Shown piece by piece: positions 11,340 to 24,000 of a stretch of DNA of 64,000 bases (position 1 is the stretch's first letter; the number at the start of each line of letters is the position of its first letter). The DNA lies in assembly GCA_963930775.1 (NCBI GenBank), contig OZ005689.1, positions 10,819,079 through 10,883,078 on the forward strand. Direction: 5' to 3'. The DNA comes from Cliona cf. orientalis. Its lineage: Eukaryota; Porifera; Demospongiae; Clionaida; Clionaidae. Made by a program: the position numbers and the translations under genes. The notes under the pieces were generated by a model. It had not been told where the DNA came from. It was given only the letters and a program-made list of their open reading frames with translations, and made no database searches.

Positions 11340-11542
11340 TAAATCACAGTGTCTTCTAAAGTTAACAGCATAAAGTCTCTGATTTGAAAGCATCTTGGTT
11401 TAGCTGCTGGATATCAAAGAGAAAAACAGTCATACATAACATAATCGCTAAATCACAGTGTCTTCTAAAGATAACAGCATAAAGTCTTTGATTTGAAAGC
11501 ATCTTGGCTGAGCTGCTGGATATCAATGAGAAAAACAGTCAC
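11340..11542. repeat. Two-copy tandem duplication of about 95-110 bp
   Basis: The segment beginning AATCACAGTGTCTTCTAAAG and ending AGAAAAACAGTC is present twice (11342-11430 and 11452-11540) with few differences. The second copy abuts the left end of the 13 kb element. Confidence 0.8.
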
Positions 11543-11760
11543 ATCCCGTAAAAAACATACTCGCGAATCTCACGGGTTGCCTTTGGAATCCACAGGCTCT
11601 CCCACCGAGCCGAACCTTCCCGCGGCTGCAGAGCTCCTATCCGTCTGGTCCGCGAGAAGTGTTGTCGCGAAAAGCGCCCGCGAGGTATAGTACCACTCCC
11701 GCGGGCGCGATACTAGTTCGAGTCCCGCAGCCGCGGGCCGGGATGACACGTATATCTGTA
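11543..11760. repeat. Left terminal and subterminal GC-rich region
   Basis: It holds the 39-bp inverted end followed by clustered CCCGCGGCTGC, GCCCGCGAGG, CCCGCGGGCGCG and CAGCCGCGGGCC motifs. These stand out sharply from the AT-rich neighbourhood. Such subterminal motif arrays bind accessory proteins in plant CACTA elements; here that role is inferred. Confidence 0.55.
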
Positions 11761-11837
11761 GCTAGCCGAGTAAGTTAGCTAGCGCGCATGCACACTCTCC
11801 CATTGATGGTGTACTACAATCCTATACTCCAGGCTCG

Positions 11838-11902
11838 TCCCCAGGCCACTCCCAGTTTGCGTGAAACATTTAAAAACCGGGAGTTGCAGGGGACGAGGCT
11901 AT
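11838..11902. repeat. Short hairpin MITE, CTCGTCCCCAGG type
   Basis: GGCTCGTCCCCAGGCCACTC is mirrored by GGGAGTTGCAGGGGACGAGG. Related hairpins lie at about 48449-48530, 51235-51306 and 55222-55290. Confidence 0.65.
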
Positions 11903-12787
11903 AATACTATATACCTGGCATATTATTTAGTACTATGATTGTCACTGATATACATGTAGCATGATCAATAAATAATTAGTTATTGCACATTCATGATTAT
12001 AGTATTACTATTTCAGACCTGAAGACAGTGACAGTCACACAGTGAAACACTACATATCTAACAGAGAAATAATCTTGTTGGGATAGTAAGCCAAATACTT
12101 AGTACCGTTCAGTGAGAATAGTAAACATCTATCAATGATAGTGCATGGCTTAATGAACATCGTGCTAATTTCTTCTCTGTTAACTCTCTGTAGATGAGTA
12201 GCTGGAGATAGTACTTCCACTGAAGCAACCTCAATAACAGATACAGCAGCAAATGGGACCCACTGACATTCTTGAATTTGAAGAGCTATGAAGTACAGCA
12301 CACAGGCATATAGAATTTGATCATCACTTGATTTAAACTTGATGTATGAATTGACTCTAGCCGAGGCTCTCTTGTATGAATATTCACTTGCTGCTAAATG
12401 TAAATGCTGCCAATGTAACATATAGAACTTATATGCATGATTTGGCTGAAACACTTTCAAACAATCAGGGAGTGTGCTGACAGCGATGAAATCTGAAGGT
12501 CCACTCTGCCATCCGCCCTCAAACTGTCTTGTCTTCTTTATATTCCTGGTGTATGAACAAAATTAATTACAAAGGCTTAGCCTTATATGGATGCATGCAT
12601 GGGCTTTAGCATTCATTTAATAGCAGCCAAACTATACTAGAGCACCACAGACCCTTTCGCTCGTATCTATGTTGATAGCAGCCGAACTATAGTACTAGAG
12701 GACAATACATCCTTCACCCCATTCATATCTGTGTTGATAGCAGCTGATTTGTACTAGATATCATTCATCCCATCTACATTAGTTAGC

Positions 12788-12866
12788 CAGCTGGATAGTG
12801 GGGATTGAACCAGCGCCTCCTGCTTATGCTGCAGGTGCTCTAACCACTGAGCTACAGCAATTTCAT
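12788..12866 (-). repeat. tRNA-like sequence (tRNA-derived SINE head or tRNA pseudogene)
   Basis: The minus strand shows a good A box (TAGCTCAGTGGTTAGAGCA) and B box (GGTTCAATCCC). It also has a perfect 5-bp anticodon stem CCTGC/GCAGG enclosing AGCATAA. The acceptor stem does not pair, the T stem is weak and position 33 is G instead of T, so it is not a functional tRNA. It lies in the last intron of the Tnp2-like gene. Confidence 0.65.
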
Positions 12867-14021
12867 TCCAGCTTTAAGGGTGATAAACAATCCTATACCC
12901 AAACTGGTGCATGCTAGATGAGTCTGTTGGGGTAATTAAATCACCAAGAACTGAACACCAACATCGGTAGAGACATGATAGTTCATTACATCATTAATAC
13001 TGAATTAATTAATATTATTAAGCATGGCCTATGAAGGCAGATTAAATTATCACACCTGACATGTGGAAACAAGTTTGCACCTTAATAGTCCTCTGCAATT
13101 TTTGGTCCTGATTAAATGTTGGACAAACATCAATATTCTAACATGACAGTACATGCACCTGCCAAATCTTCTGTGCATGCATGGTTATAGCACAGTAAGA
13201 GATTTAACACTAACCGTGTTTGAGTCAGTTCTTTGGCTATTGGTGACATATCTTCAACCTCTTCCAGTTTCGGCAAACACTGAATAGCGATGTAGCTGAA
13301 GAGAACCTACACACAAAGTTAAAAATATTCTAACCGATATTGTGCATAATAATTCAGCATATATATAGGCCTGTATGGAGACATAATTATATTATGTAGC
13401 CTATAAGACCATGCTCTTTCAAGGAGAGCCATAGATTTTAATTGTCATAGAGGATCTATAGCTAAATATTCTGAAAGTAGTCTGAAAGTAATATAAACAG
13501 TTACATAATTTAGTTGGCCATGTATAGTATATGATATCAAATACCTGGTTACTCATGTTCTTGGTACCATGAAAAAGACGCTTAAGATCTCCATTGCGGG
13601 ACTCAAAATTATAACAGGAATAAACCCATAATGGGCCAAAATTCTTGACATGATAAACTAAGTGTCGCAGCTGATGAACATTCATCGACACTGATGTAGG
13701 ACCTGCATGCATGTGTATGTGGCAGGAAACGAATCCCAAATCTATAATGTCATTGTTACAGTACTATATTTCCAGCCTATAGTAGTATAATATAATTATA
13801 TTCAGCCATACATTTCTTTCTGTTGTGTGATAGCTATATAGCTGAAGAAGGCTTACAAGCCCAAAAAGTCTTATCAATTTGATGACTGATGTTATACTAA
13901 GTTTGTGAATTTGTAACAAATTTTGCTATCTATACAATTATATGGACATGCATAAATCATCTAATCTTTTTATTAAGTGGCCAGTGCATCATGATCAAAA
14001 AATTGATAATAATAAATTCTA

Positions 14022-14268
14022 CCGTATTATGGTAGGAAACTTCGGTGAGCATTTAATTTGGCACTGTCATAAGAATGCATTGAGTGTTTCAGCATAGTGC
14101 AATAGTGCATGAAATAGTATACTGGCAGATTTTTAATTAGGCAATTTTCTGTAAAAAATGAATAGTGAACATCGTGGGCCGGCCGGCCCGGCGCCGGCTG
14201 CAGAATCGCCAAAATATAATTAAACTGAATCAGTCATCACCATAATATTATAGTTTCCTACCATACAG
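14022..14268. mobile_element. CCGTA-ended MITE in transposase intron
   Basis: The ends CCGTATTATGGTAGGAAACT and AGTTTCCTACCATACAG are inverted and flanked by TA. The interior has a GGCCGGCCCGGCGCCGGC block. Confidence 0.65.
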
Positions 14269-16082
14269 TATACTGTTACAGTAACAGTCAGCGTGCACAC
14301 TTATCAAGATTCATCCTATATTACATAATCATACCATAAAATTCTTCCATATCTTTATAAAAATCTTTCAGAGAGGACTCAGCAACATTCAATAGCCCTG
14401 GAGTAATATGAGATCCCAGTAGAAGAGATACACCCTGTATCAGTTTGCAATAATGAATAAAATAAGGTCGTGGTAGGATACCATCCAAAATTGGGACAGA
14501 ATAAAACAAGAACCAATTTTGAAGCTCTGTGGCTGCACAGAAAAGAATACACATATTTCCAACCTAATACCCAAAAACAGTAACTAAAACACCAACCTTT
14601 CCAGTGACCTTTATCACTCATTCTCCTGGGAGATCGCTTAATAAAATCAGGCACTTTAATACTAGATAACATGCGGGTACAATCTGACTCCTGAACATTC
14701 AAGAAGGTATAATACTTAGGTAAAAATTATACATACTGCATGATATATATACAAAATTAATACTTGCATACATGTTTGTATATTGAATACAACTCTCTTT
14801 TGTTAGCATCATCAAACCAGAATCCAAGTAATGCTTTTGTGACACCAATGAGCACATTATGCATGTAATCTGTCACCATTCCACCAACAAGGTGAAAAGG
14901 AGAGTGTAAAGCTAAGATGGGAAATCCTTTGTAGCCACGCACCTAATGCATGGAATATTTAATTTGTAGTACACAGTATACTATATTTCAATATCTGTCA
15001 TACCGCTGTTCCATCATTGACAGCCTTGGTGAATGCACTGATGACATCAGCCATTGAACGTACAGTACACAGAGGATTATATGGCCAGTAGCGATTCATT
15101 GAAGTTGCTCCTCTTGTATTGTCTCCCTTATCATTGCATGTAAAGCACGAGTACTCGCCATTAAAACCCTTCATATTAGCAATGGGTGCCCTAGCTTGTA
15201 GGTCAGATGTACACAGTAAGAGCATACATTGGCAAATCATTTCTCCATCAGGGGTATTAACCTTCACACCTATAATTCACAATATAAAGTAACTTGTACT
15301 CCATGCAGTTCAAGAATGGCTGAAAACTTTCACCAAACCCAGCTATACATTTGCTAGTATTGCAGAAACAGTTTGAGCAGCGAGAATTCAAGATGCATGC
15401 ATGCATGCAGTGATACCAATTTTACCTTCTTTGTAAAGGGTATTCAGCTGCTCCACAACAGGTTTTAAAAAAGTAGTCATCACTGGTTTATCCCTCCCAA
15501 ACCAGATACCACAAAGGAGAGTGTACTTCTTAGAAAACCTATATTATGTACAATAACACACTTAGTGTAATTTTAGCTACATGCATGTAGATACTTACCG
15601 AACTGATGGTGGTAACTCGTTAATAATGAGGAAAATTGGCCAGATGTCTTTGCAAGATGACTTGAATAAGGAAACTCCATCAGTGTTTAGTATAAAGGAA
15701 ATATTTGCAGGATTAGTTCTCTTATCCAAGAAACCACCATAATGACTATGCTCAGCATACATCAGCCCATCATATATGTCACATATATACAGGTTGTGTT
15801 CGGCAATTCAGGACGAGATTTCAATAGGTTCCAAAATTCAAAATCTAGTAAATTAAAAAAAAATTAGCTAATGTGTATAAGTATTATAATCGTCACCGCA
15901 CATATTTATAGCAGTATACTCACAACACTTGGCATCAACTTTGCTAATATTCTTGAATGATTTATTTACTGAAGAGTCATCGTATATATACATAGCAACT
16001 GAGAATGGATTGTGCACGTATGGACTGTTGGAAACTTTGTTCAAAATACACTGGCTATGAGGCAAAATAATAAGCGTATATA

Positions 16083-16474
16083 CCGTAGAATCCCACCCAT
16101 ACATTGTACGCCCCCCTTTTCTGCATGCTAGCATTAGGAAAAACAGGGGACGGGGGTATGCACGGGATCGAGATGTTGCCGTGTGACGACCATTACCGAC
16201 TGACAATCACGTGGGCTTGCGATATCTGCACTTTCACAAGCAGTTTGACGGATAAAACAGGAGAAAAACAATAAAGTAAGCCTTGATATAATACAAGTAG
16301 TTAGTGTACTGACTACAGCTATGGTTTTTACAGCCTTAAGCATTCGAATTGCTAGATTTCATAGTCAGAATAGGAGGGGGCTTATGCACGAGACAAAAAT
16401 ACCTGTGCAGGAACTTTGGCTGAAATGGGAGGGGGACTTATGCGCGAGGGGGGTGTATGGGCGGGATTCTATGG
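16083..16474. mobile_element. CCGTAGAATCCC-ended MITE, copy 1
   Basis: The ends CCGTAGAATCCCACCCATAC and GTATGGGCGGGATTCTATGG are inverted. It belongs to the same family as 20218-20604. It lies in the 1.2 kb intron of the transposase gene. Confidence 0.75.
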
Positions 16475-16680
16475 CATATATATGTACTGTGGTTACACTA
16501 AAGATCAAAGGCACTGCCCATTGTCCATACAACGTATACACAGTAGTAACCATCAGCCATGGTATATATAACTTCCCTGGCTCTGGCAGTTATACCACAG
16601 CTAGGGCAGTTATACCACAGCTGGGAAGTTATACAACGGGAAGGTACAAGGTGTTTGTGTACATAGTACAAGCCACTTAT

Positions 16681-16838
16681 ACTATAGCCTTATCATGGTT
16701 TATTTGAATTGTACACGAGAGGCGTGCTTTTAAACCACGAGGCGAGAGGCGGGTGTTTAAACCACGAGGCGAAGCCGAGTGATTTAAAAGCGCGCCTCTC
16801 GTGTACAATTCAAATAAACCACTCTAGGCTATAGTATA
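16681..16838. repeat. Long hairpin, GTACACGAGAGGCG type
   Basis: An inverted repeat of about 50 bp on each side includes TTTGAATTGTACACGAGAGG. The loop carries ACCACGAGGCGA repeats. It is likely another small non-autonomous insertion in the same intron. Just upstream (16583-16640) is a three-copy CAGTTATACCACAGC tandem. Confidence 0.7.
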
Positions 16839-18007
16839 ACTATAACATATATAGTATAGTCTTTGTTTTGTTCTGAAGCAAATCTAGAACTATAATACAA
16901 TGTCATGATAGTATAATACTATGCTACATATCTCTGACTGGTCAACATGATTAGGTGTATGGGGACGGACTTTAGTTATGGTGTGTACTAAACAATTGAC
17001 TATAATATACCTTTGAACTTCTGCTGTAGCTGTACACCAATATCTGATACAACAAATTCATTCCTCTTGCCTTCACAGCATGTCGCAATAGCACTCTCAT
17101 CAATTAATTGGAGGCAGTCAGGACAATACGGCACTTGGATAGGATGATAGCTGGGAAACTTGGCTATCAAAAACTTCTTTAGAAGGTATAGACTCTTAGT
17201 GAAGTGGTTAGGTGCTGGAAGGTGTATAGCTACAAGTGATAGCAGCTGTTGAAAAGCAACTGTAGTGAGTTTATGCCTATATAAAAGAATTGCACATGCA
17301 TACAGGTTACTGTGACAGAAAGAAAAAAAATCAGCTACAAAGGATTACTTAGTTAGAAACCACACCACCTGAACCACCATCATATAGTGTCCTAGGCAAG
17401 TGCACATTGTTGGATAAGTATGGTATATTAAATTTCAAGGTCAGGTGAATGTAGTATGCAACCAGTTCATGTCCACAGGTCCGCTACTAAGTAAGCACCC
17501 GTCATGCGGTGGGCAAAAGTCAAGCAACCTTGGGTACTTACGCAGGCTGAGACTATGATAGCTACAATATTATTATGCGTTTCCCTCCAAAATTATTACT
17601 CTATCGGCTTATATATACCTCAAGTAGTACTGGAGTAGTAAGAGGCAGCTTTCAGTTTCAGTAATGACAGAATTCTTGCACAGAAGTGGATCCATGCTAG
17701 CTTGGGGTCGCAGCGGCACTGCCAAATCACATGAACTCGGAGTGGACTCCAACTCAGACGATGTGTCACTGGCCGATTCTAATTCAGAGTCCCCACCACC
17801 AACACTCGTAAGGTACTGACAGTCATCATCATCGACATCTGCAGGCTCATCATCAAAGTCGCTGGTTTCTGACTTGCTGAGGCTCGAGTCATCCTGGCTG
17901 TAAATGCTTTCATACTCCTCCTCAGAGCTAAGTCCAGTCGATACGTCTTCCTCATATTCAGAGTTCTCATCAGGTGAAAACATCTCCCAAGCATCGAACT
18001 CGGCCAT

Positions 18008-18095
18008 GTCGCAGCCAGTCAGTACAGTACATGTACTACACTGCCCACATGTACATCCGGTGATGGCACCTGCACCGCCTACTGCAAAGTTAATT
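18008..18095. promoter_or_regulatory. Candidate bidirectional promoter between transposase and BEN genes
   Basis: Only 88 bp separate the chosen start codons, 18007 (minus) and 18096 (plus). Any promoter must therefore be shared or lie within the first exons. No TATA box is evident. The stretch holds GGTGATGGCACC and ACATGT palindromic pieces. This is inferred from gene arrangement only. Confidence 0.35.
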
Positions 18096-21000
18096 ATGAT
18101 TGAACCCGCGAAAAAGCGTGCATGCACAAACCTGCCACGTTGCCTGAAAATGGACGAGCGTCAAGGTGGCACTACCGCCAACGTCTCCAGTGGCCCAGAA
18201 GCTCCTAAATCTCCTCACCGTGATAAAAATAGCTCAGAAAAGGCTACCGCTTCTGGTAATGCATCTGAGCAGGGGGATTCTGAGCCGGCTACATCAGTCG
18301 CTGAAAGGAGGGGCAGGAGAGCAAAATCTGGGAGCATTGCCAAGCGAATCGCATGTAAGTGCTCTTTCGTACCAAATATGCTTGACTAGTTAAGATACCC
18401 CAGATTTCATTAGAGAAGCTTATCACACAGTTTTATTTGAAAATACAGTGGAAGACAAAACTGTGACTATCAGATTTGATGGTGATAAGAAGACTTATTC
18501 ACTGGCATGGACTGAACTTTTAGGAGAAAATGGGATGCCTTTCAGCTCTTTGGATGAACTAGCTGATGGAGTTAAGTTGCAAGCTCCATATACTGATGGT
18601 GCATCTTCAGCAGTGAGCTTCTGGCCAGCAGTCGTTGTAGACAAAGGTTTACCTGATTTAACTGCTATCTGTTCGCAGTTTAATATTTATTTATTTTTTC
18701 CTACAGAAACTACCTCAAAGAAAGGCCAAGCCAAAAAAAGAAGGGTCCCTACAAATACTGATGAACCTGCTGTGAAGAAGTCTAAGAAAGTGGGCATCAA
18801 GACAGTAAGTAGCAAGACTTTCCTCTCTCTCTCACTCTCTCCATGATTGTGTGTATGTACGATTGTGTGTGTGTATGCACGTATGCACCCTGATTAATGC
18901 CATGTTTGTGCATGACCCCTTTCACTATATTTGGTGCCACCCGTATGCCTGTTCTGGGATCGATAATTTCCTTTGGTTGCTAGGAAATTGGTATAAGTAT
19001 CTGTGTATGTATATATGTGACCGTTCACGACAAAACCAACCATATTGCGCTGGATATCAATCTGAGATACAGGCCTATTTAGTTGCCCAAGGTGATAATT
19101 ATCATTTTTCATTTTTCACTTTTTGGCATAGATCGATAGAGGAATCATTCCTCTACACAAAAATCTGCTTCGTAGCTTCTAGAACGCTATACTTACTGAG
19201 TTATGGCTCGAAGAAATCGGCCATGTAGCTAACATTGACCGTCCATGATACGGAGCCGTTGCCATAGTTGCAGGTAGGCAAGCACGGCAGCTGCACAGAA
19301 AAAACTCTCCAGACACTTCTTTCTTCGATTTTGTGTACTAACGATCTATAGACACGCTTATCTTTTCGTTCTCTTCCATCAAAACGCCGGCTGCTGCTTT
19401 CTTTCCAACGTTTTGGCCACCATCTGGCTCTTTGACTTAGTGGGCGTGGCCACGTATTTTGCATAAACGGCGAGTATACGGACTTCCGCGTGCAACGTAC
19501 GTAGCGATGTTTCATTGAGCTCGCTGCACATTTTTATTACGGGCGATCCAGGTACATTTTGGCTCATATCTCCATGACTGCACGGGCTAGAGACTTCAAA
19601 TTTGCAGGAGCAATAGTTCAAAGGTTGTACTTGGTAATGGTGACCTTAACTAAAAATCGGTTGTCAGCGCAATATGGTTGGGTTTGTCATGGAAGGTCAC
19701 ATATAATAGTTATCTGCCAGTAATTGGGGTGCATGAGATGCATGGTCGAATGCACCCCAATTGCTGATAGATAACTATTTTGTTGGTAGTTGACCTCTGT
19801 TCATCATTGGCCTACTAAATGAAACCCTGATGTGCACATGTGTGTGTGTGTGTGTGTGTGTGTATAGTGTATATCTGCACCTTTGCAACATTAGAGTAAG
19901 TCCATAAACCACCAATCATGTTGCTGTGTAAACAATTTCTACTCAGCAAAAGTACTTAATTGAATTAATTGTTGCATGTGGGTCTAGTGTTTGCAGGCTA
20001 TCTGTTGTAAAGGTGCTGAATCCCTGTGTGTTATAGTATGTGTATGCTGTGAGGTTTGTTTAGTAAGTCCATAGTGCCACTGTGGGTGCCATGAATGTAA
20101 GCTCAGGTGGACGTAATTAATTATCAGTGTTTCTGTTGGGTCTGTTTGGGAGTGGCTTTATTAAAAGAGTCTGCGTGGTGTCCTATAAACAGCATTTACA
20201 ACTAATTAGTTTTTGTACCGTAGAATCCTGCGATTACGCCCCCCCCTCGCGCATAGGCCCCCTGCATGTTAGCTCAAGTTCCTGCATAGGTAGTTCTTGT
20301 ATCGCGTATAAGCCTCCCTCTCTGATGATAAAATGCAGATATTACAGATCATAAGCCAAGTAAAAACGGTAGCCACAACTAACAAACTACTATTTGTGTC
20401 ATATTATGCCTCACTTTATCGTTTTTCTCGAGTTTTGCCCACCAAACAGCCAGCAAAAGTACAGAGATCGCGCGCCCACGTAGCATTCGACAGTCGGTAA
20501 TGGTCGTCGCACGGAAATGTTAGTATCCCTCATATAACCCCCCTTCCCACTTTTGCCCAATGCTAGCATGCACAAAGGGGGGGCGTAATTGCGGGATTCT
20601 ACGGTACTAAGGTGAAAATTATTGAATCTAGGTGTACATGTGTAAATGGACCACACTTGATATTAAATTACAGATGAGAAAAAATGCCAATCAAAAAACA
20701 AGTAAGAGCCTACTACATTCTTTTCAAGAGATGACATCCAGTTCTACTACATCTAACACTTCTGTATCTGATGCTTTTGCCCTGGACCAGTCTGCCTCAA
20801 CTTGTACCCCGATGTCTGCAGTTTCTACTGCGGTATCTACCATTGTCAGTACTCCAATAGTTTCTTCTACCATAGTTAGCACTACGTCAGGCTCCATGGT
20901 CACTTCTGTTAGCTCAGCAGTCTCATGCAGTAATGCTTCAGCTGTCTTCTCTAGTGCTGATTTGTCTACCTCAACCATAGACCAAGTGATGATCACTGAC

Positions 21001-24000
21001 GTTGATTCAGACACATGCACTATCTCTTCAGCACAAGCTATTACACATGCTTTCTCATCAGCACCACCCCCACTAGCTACTTCTGAATCAATCTCTCATG
21101 TACCCAATACAATCCCAGCTACTCCACTTCTAAATCCTGGTAGTTCCACTAATTCTGTACCTACCACTAACTCAGCACCTGGCTCCACATCACGATATCC
21201 TATTCTTACTCCCACTGCTTCTTTATATGCTCAAAACCTGTCTCCAAGCCCTGTACTGTCTGCTAATACTAACTATCTACCAACAAACTCAGTGTCTGTG
21301 CCAGTGTATGCATCACAGTGTTCATCAACTGTAACCCCAACGTTTAGTAATGCTTCACTCTCCGTGCCTGGCTCATTCTCTTTACCCACACCTACTCGTG
21401 AGCTAAGTGTATCTTCATGCTTATCAGAAATCAACAGATATGATCCTTACCTATACAATGATGGCCATGGATCATCTTTTTCAATGCCAAATGTGAGTTT
21501 CAAATAATGTATTCATTGAAATGTAACAATTGCTTGTATGATACTTATAGACAGAACTGGAGACCTATTCAAAGGATTCAGACAGTACTGCTGGTGTAAG
21601 TATTGATTACAATTATTGAAAAATATTGTATATCATGTACATACATGTCCTCAATATTGTAGGATGACCGCTTCTCATCCTACTCTGACTATGCTGCCTC
21701 TATGGTATACTGATAGATATATTATAATCATTGTTTCTGTATTTGACATACAGGGTAGTGGTCGAGGTAGTTACGGTAGCACTCCTAGACCACATGAGTC
21801 CTCTCTGCATTTGGTAAGTCATTAATGTGTAAACTTCTCCTAAAAAATTAATTATGAGGAGGGGGTGTACCATGCAAGCTTGATGTTATGAGGTGTCCAC
21901 TAATACATAGGGAAATATACCCACTAAAATCTACCTCAGAGCACCTAAAGAGTAGGGAGAAGTATAACCTCAGACTCTCTTATAGGCATGGTGATTTTTC
22001 TTATCAAGCTCCAGTAGAGAATTGTGTATAAAATTCTCATAACCCTATGAATTTTTTCTCCTGTGTTAATTATTGCACGGAGGATGTGGCAACCTTTATC
22101 TGATTCATAAAATTTTCTGGTAATAACAAATGTATCTAGGTTTGGCATAAATAAATTTCTGAAGCATAAATGTCTGCTATATAATATCACAATATTTCTA
22201 TCATTGATGATCAGTTGTTCAGTGCCTGGGTGTCACCAGTTAAGGAACAATTAGACCGATTGGAGAAGAAGCTAGATGAGTATATGCAGCAACCACGTCA
22301 AAGAGAGAAAAGATTAAAGAAATCACATTATGGAATGGAGCTGCCTCGAAAGCTGGGATCTAACTCTGATAAGCACTCCAGTGAGTTTACCATTCCTGAG
22401 TAACGTGGGTAGTATAGAACTAAAATTGTGTATTGTTTGTTTAGAGTCGTTACCACCATCATTTGGTAGAAGCAGGTCATACAGCTTTCCTTGTGAGTTG
22501 TATCCGTAATAATGATCATACAAACTATGAATTGTATATTTGAACAGCAGCTGCAACCACAGTGGCAAGTGATATTTGAACAGCAGCTGCAACCACAGTG
22601 GCAAGTGATATTCGAAGTAGCTGCACTCCTTTGACCTCTAAAAGGTATACAATGATATAAAAGAATTATGAGATAATTTTTCTCCTACCGTTTCATCCTC
22701 TGTAGTCGTATCAGTACCCCAACAGAGCTGCATTTTATTTCCCCGGGTCCAGCATCACCTTTATCTCCCCTCTCACCTGATCCATTATCACCATCTCGTA
22801 TGTTTACTGATCCTTGGCTTGTAACAGTTGAGGTTGAGGTTCTCTCTTTTTGTTTGTTCATGTACAGCTAACTTGGAATCTGCTGTGTATTTGGGGTTTC
22901 CTGATAAAGAGATGTATCGCTTCAAAGTAGACTTACCTCTACAGGAGCTTGTGAAAGTGGAGAGGGCTACTAGTGATGCTGTATCTCTTTCAAAGGAATT
23001 ATTTGCTGTTTTATTTAAGGAAGAGCTGGAGACGTCACCTCTTGAAGTGAATTGCACTAAAACTAATGATAAGAAAAGGATTCTTGATCAAGACTTGCTA
23101 AATGGAATCAGATGTGAGATATTATAGTACTAATAGTACCATAGGATGGATGTTTTTACACTGCAAATTACGTGATTCTCCAATTGTCTGCCAATCCAGT
23201 GCCATGGTATTATATAATAATTATGTGCACACTTATTCTTACAAATTGTAAATTGTGAAAAAGAAAACCATGGATGACTAAGTGTGTAATTTGGGTGATG
23301 TGTATAGCTAACGAGTGACTGGCTTTGAGGTTTATAATTGCATGAGCTGAAGCCAAGTGGTCTCACAGCAGTCCCAAATGGTATTATCACCTAAATTGTA
23401 TGCTATCATGGCACACCCTATTAATGGTATACCATGACCCCCGATAATAGACCCTCCGAAAGGTAGACCACCTACATAATTTGTAATCCCGTGCCAGTAT
23501 AGGGATAATACATTTGGAAAGGACAGCCGGCTTGCCCAAAGGACTTAAGCATGTACAAAATTAGTAGAACTGCGAGTAAAAATCATGCAGAGATGGAAAT
23601 TTCAGTGTGGTAGCCTGTCTACTCTTTTGTTTTATCACTACAGATGATTGATGCTTGCTGAGTCAGCTTCTTGTAGGCCACACCCTTCTTTATTGAAGCT
23701 ATTAACAAGCTCAAAGTTTTGGGGTGTGGCTAGTAAGCCAACCTCTGAGAGAGAGACAGCCTCTCTACAGCAGACATGAGCACAGGCTCCAATATGTCCA
23801 CTGTTTAGAGATTTCCCTATAGTGACAACACTGGTCTTCAGATTACATTCGGGCGGCTCATATGCTCCTGATAATATTAATCCTGCCATTTATGATATTT
23901 TATTTTTACAGTACATGCATACTATCGGTATCCGGATGGGATGAAATATGGTAGCGTGAAAGAGGAGGAAAGGTGGGAGAAAGTTATATTAAAGAAGCTG

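Larger units (their letters stand above)
12050..18007 (-). pseudogene. Tnp2-like (EnSpm/CACTA class) transposase, one frameshift
   Basis: Eleven exons read right to left: 18007-17619, 17276-17011, 15844-15599, 15538-15426, 15269-15004, 14942-14772, 14714-14597, 14526-14335, 13690-13545, 13306-13215 and 12545-12050. All have GT-AG borders and, with one exception, consistent phase. They give about 831 residues. The N-terminus is acidic and Ser-rich, followed by a CPDC...CC zinc-like motif. The core has candidate catalytic acids in FILNTDGVSLF, GGMVTDYMHNV and YNFESRNGDL, the D-D-E pattern of the Tnp2 family. A CFTC motif lies between them. In exon 15844-15599 the frame shifts by one nucleotide between the FEFWNLL and CDIYDGL segments, so the copy is probably inactive unless this is a sequence error. 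The start chosen is MAEFDAW. An open frame with a Cys-rich stretch continues upstream to 18127. Introns hold MITEs and a tRNA-like sequence. Confidence 0.75.

Noticed and set aside
12788-12866. Functional tRNA-Met gene
   Set aside because: The acceptor stem does not pair, the T stem has mismatches and the base before the anticodon is G, so it is at best a pseudogene or SINE head.
15900-16080. Extra transposase exon (residues including NPFSVAMYIYDD)
   Set aside because: The exon at 17011-17276 splices in phase directly to 15599-15844. Including this segment needs a non-matching phase, and it abuts a MITE.
20724-21020. Minus-strand ORF opposite the BEN gene linker
   Set aside because: It is antisense to the Ser/Thr-rich exon, which has matching splice phases on the plus strand.
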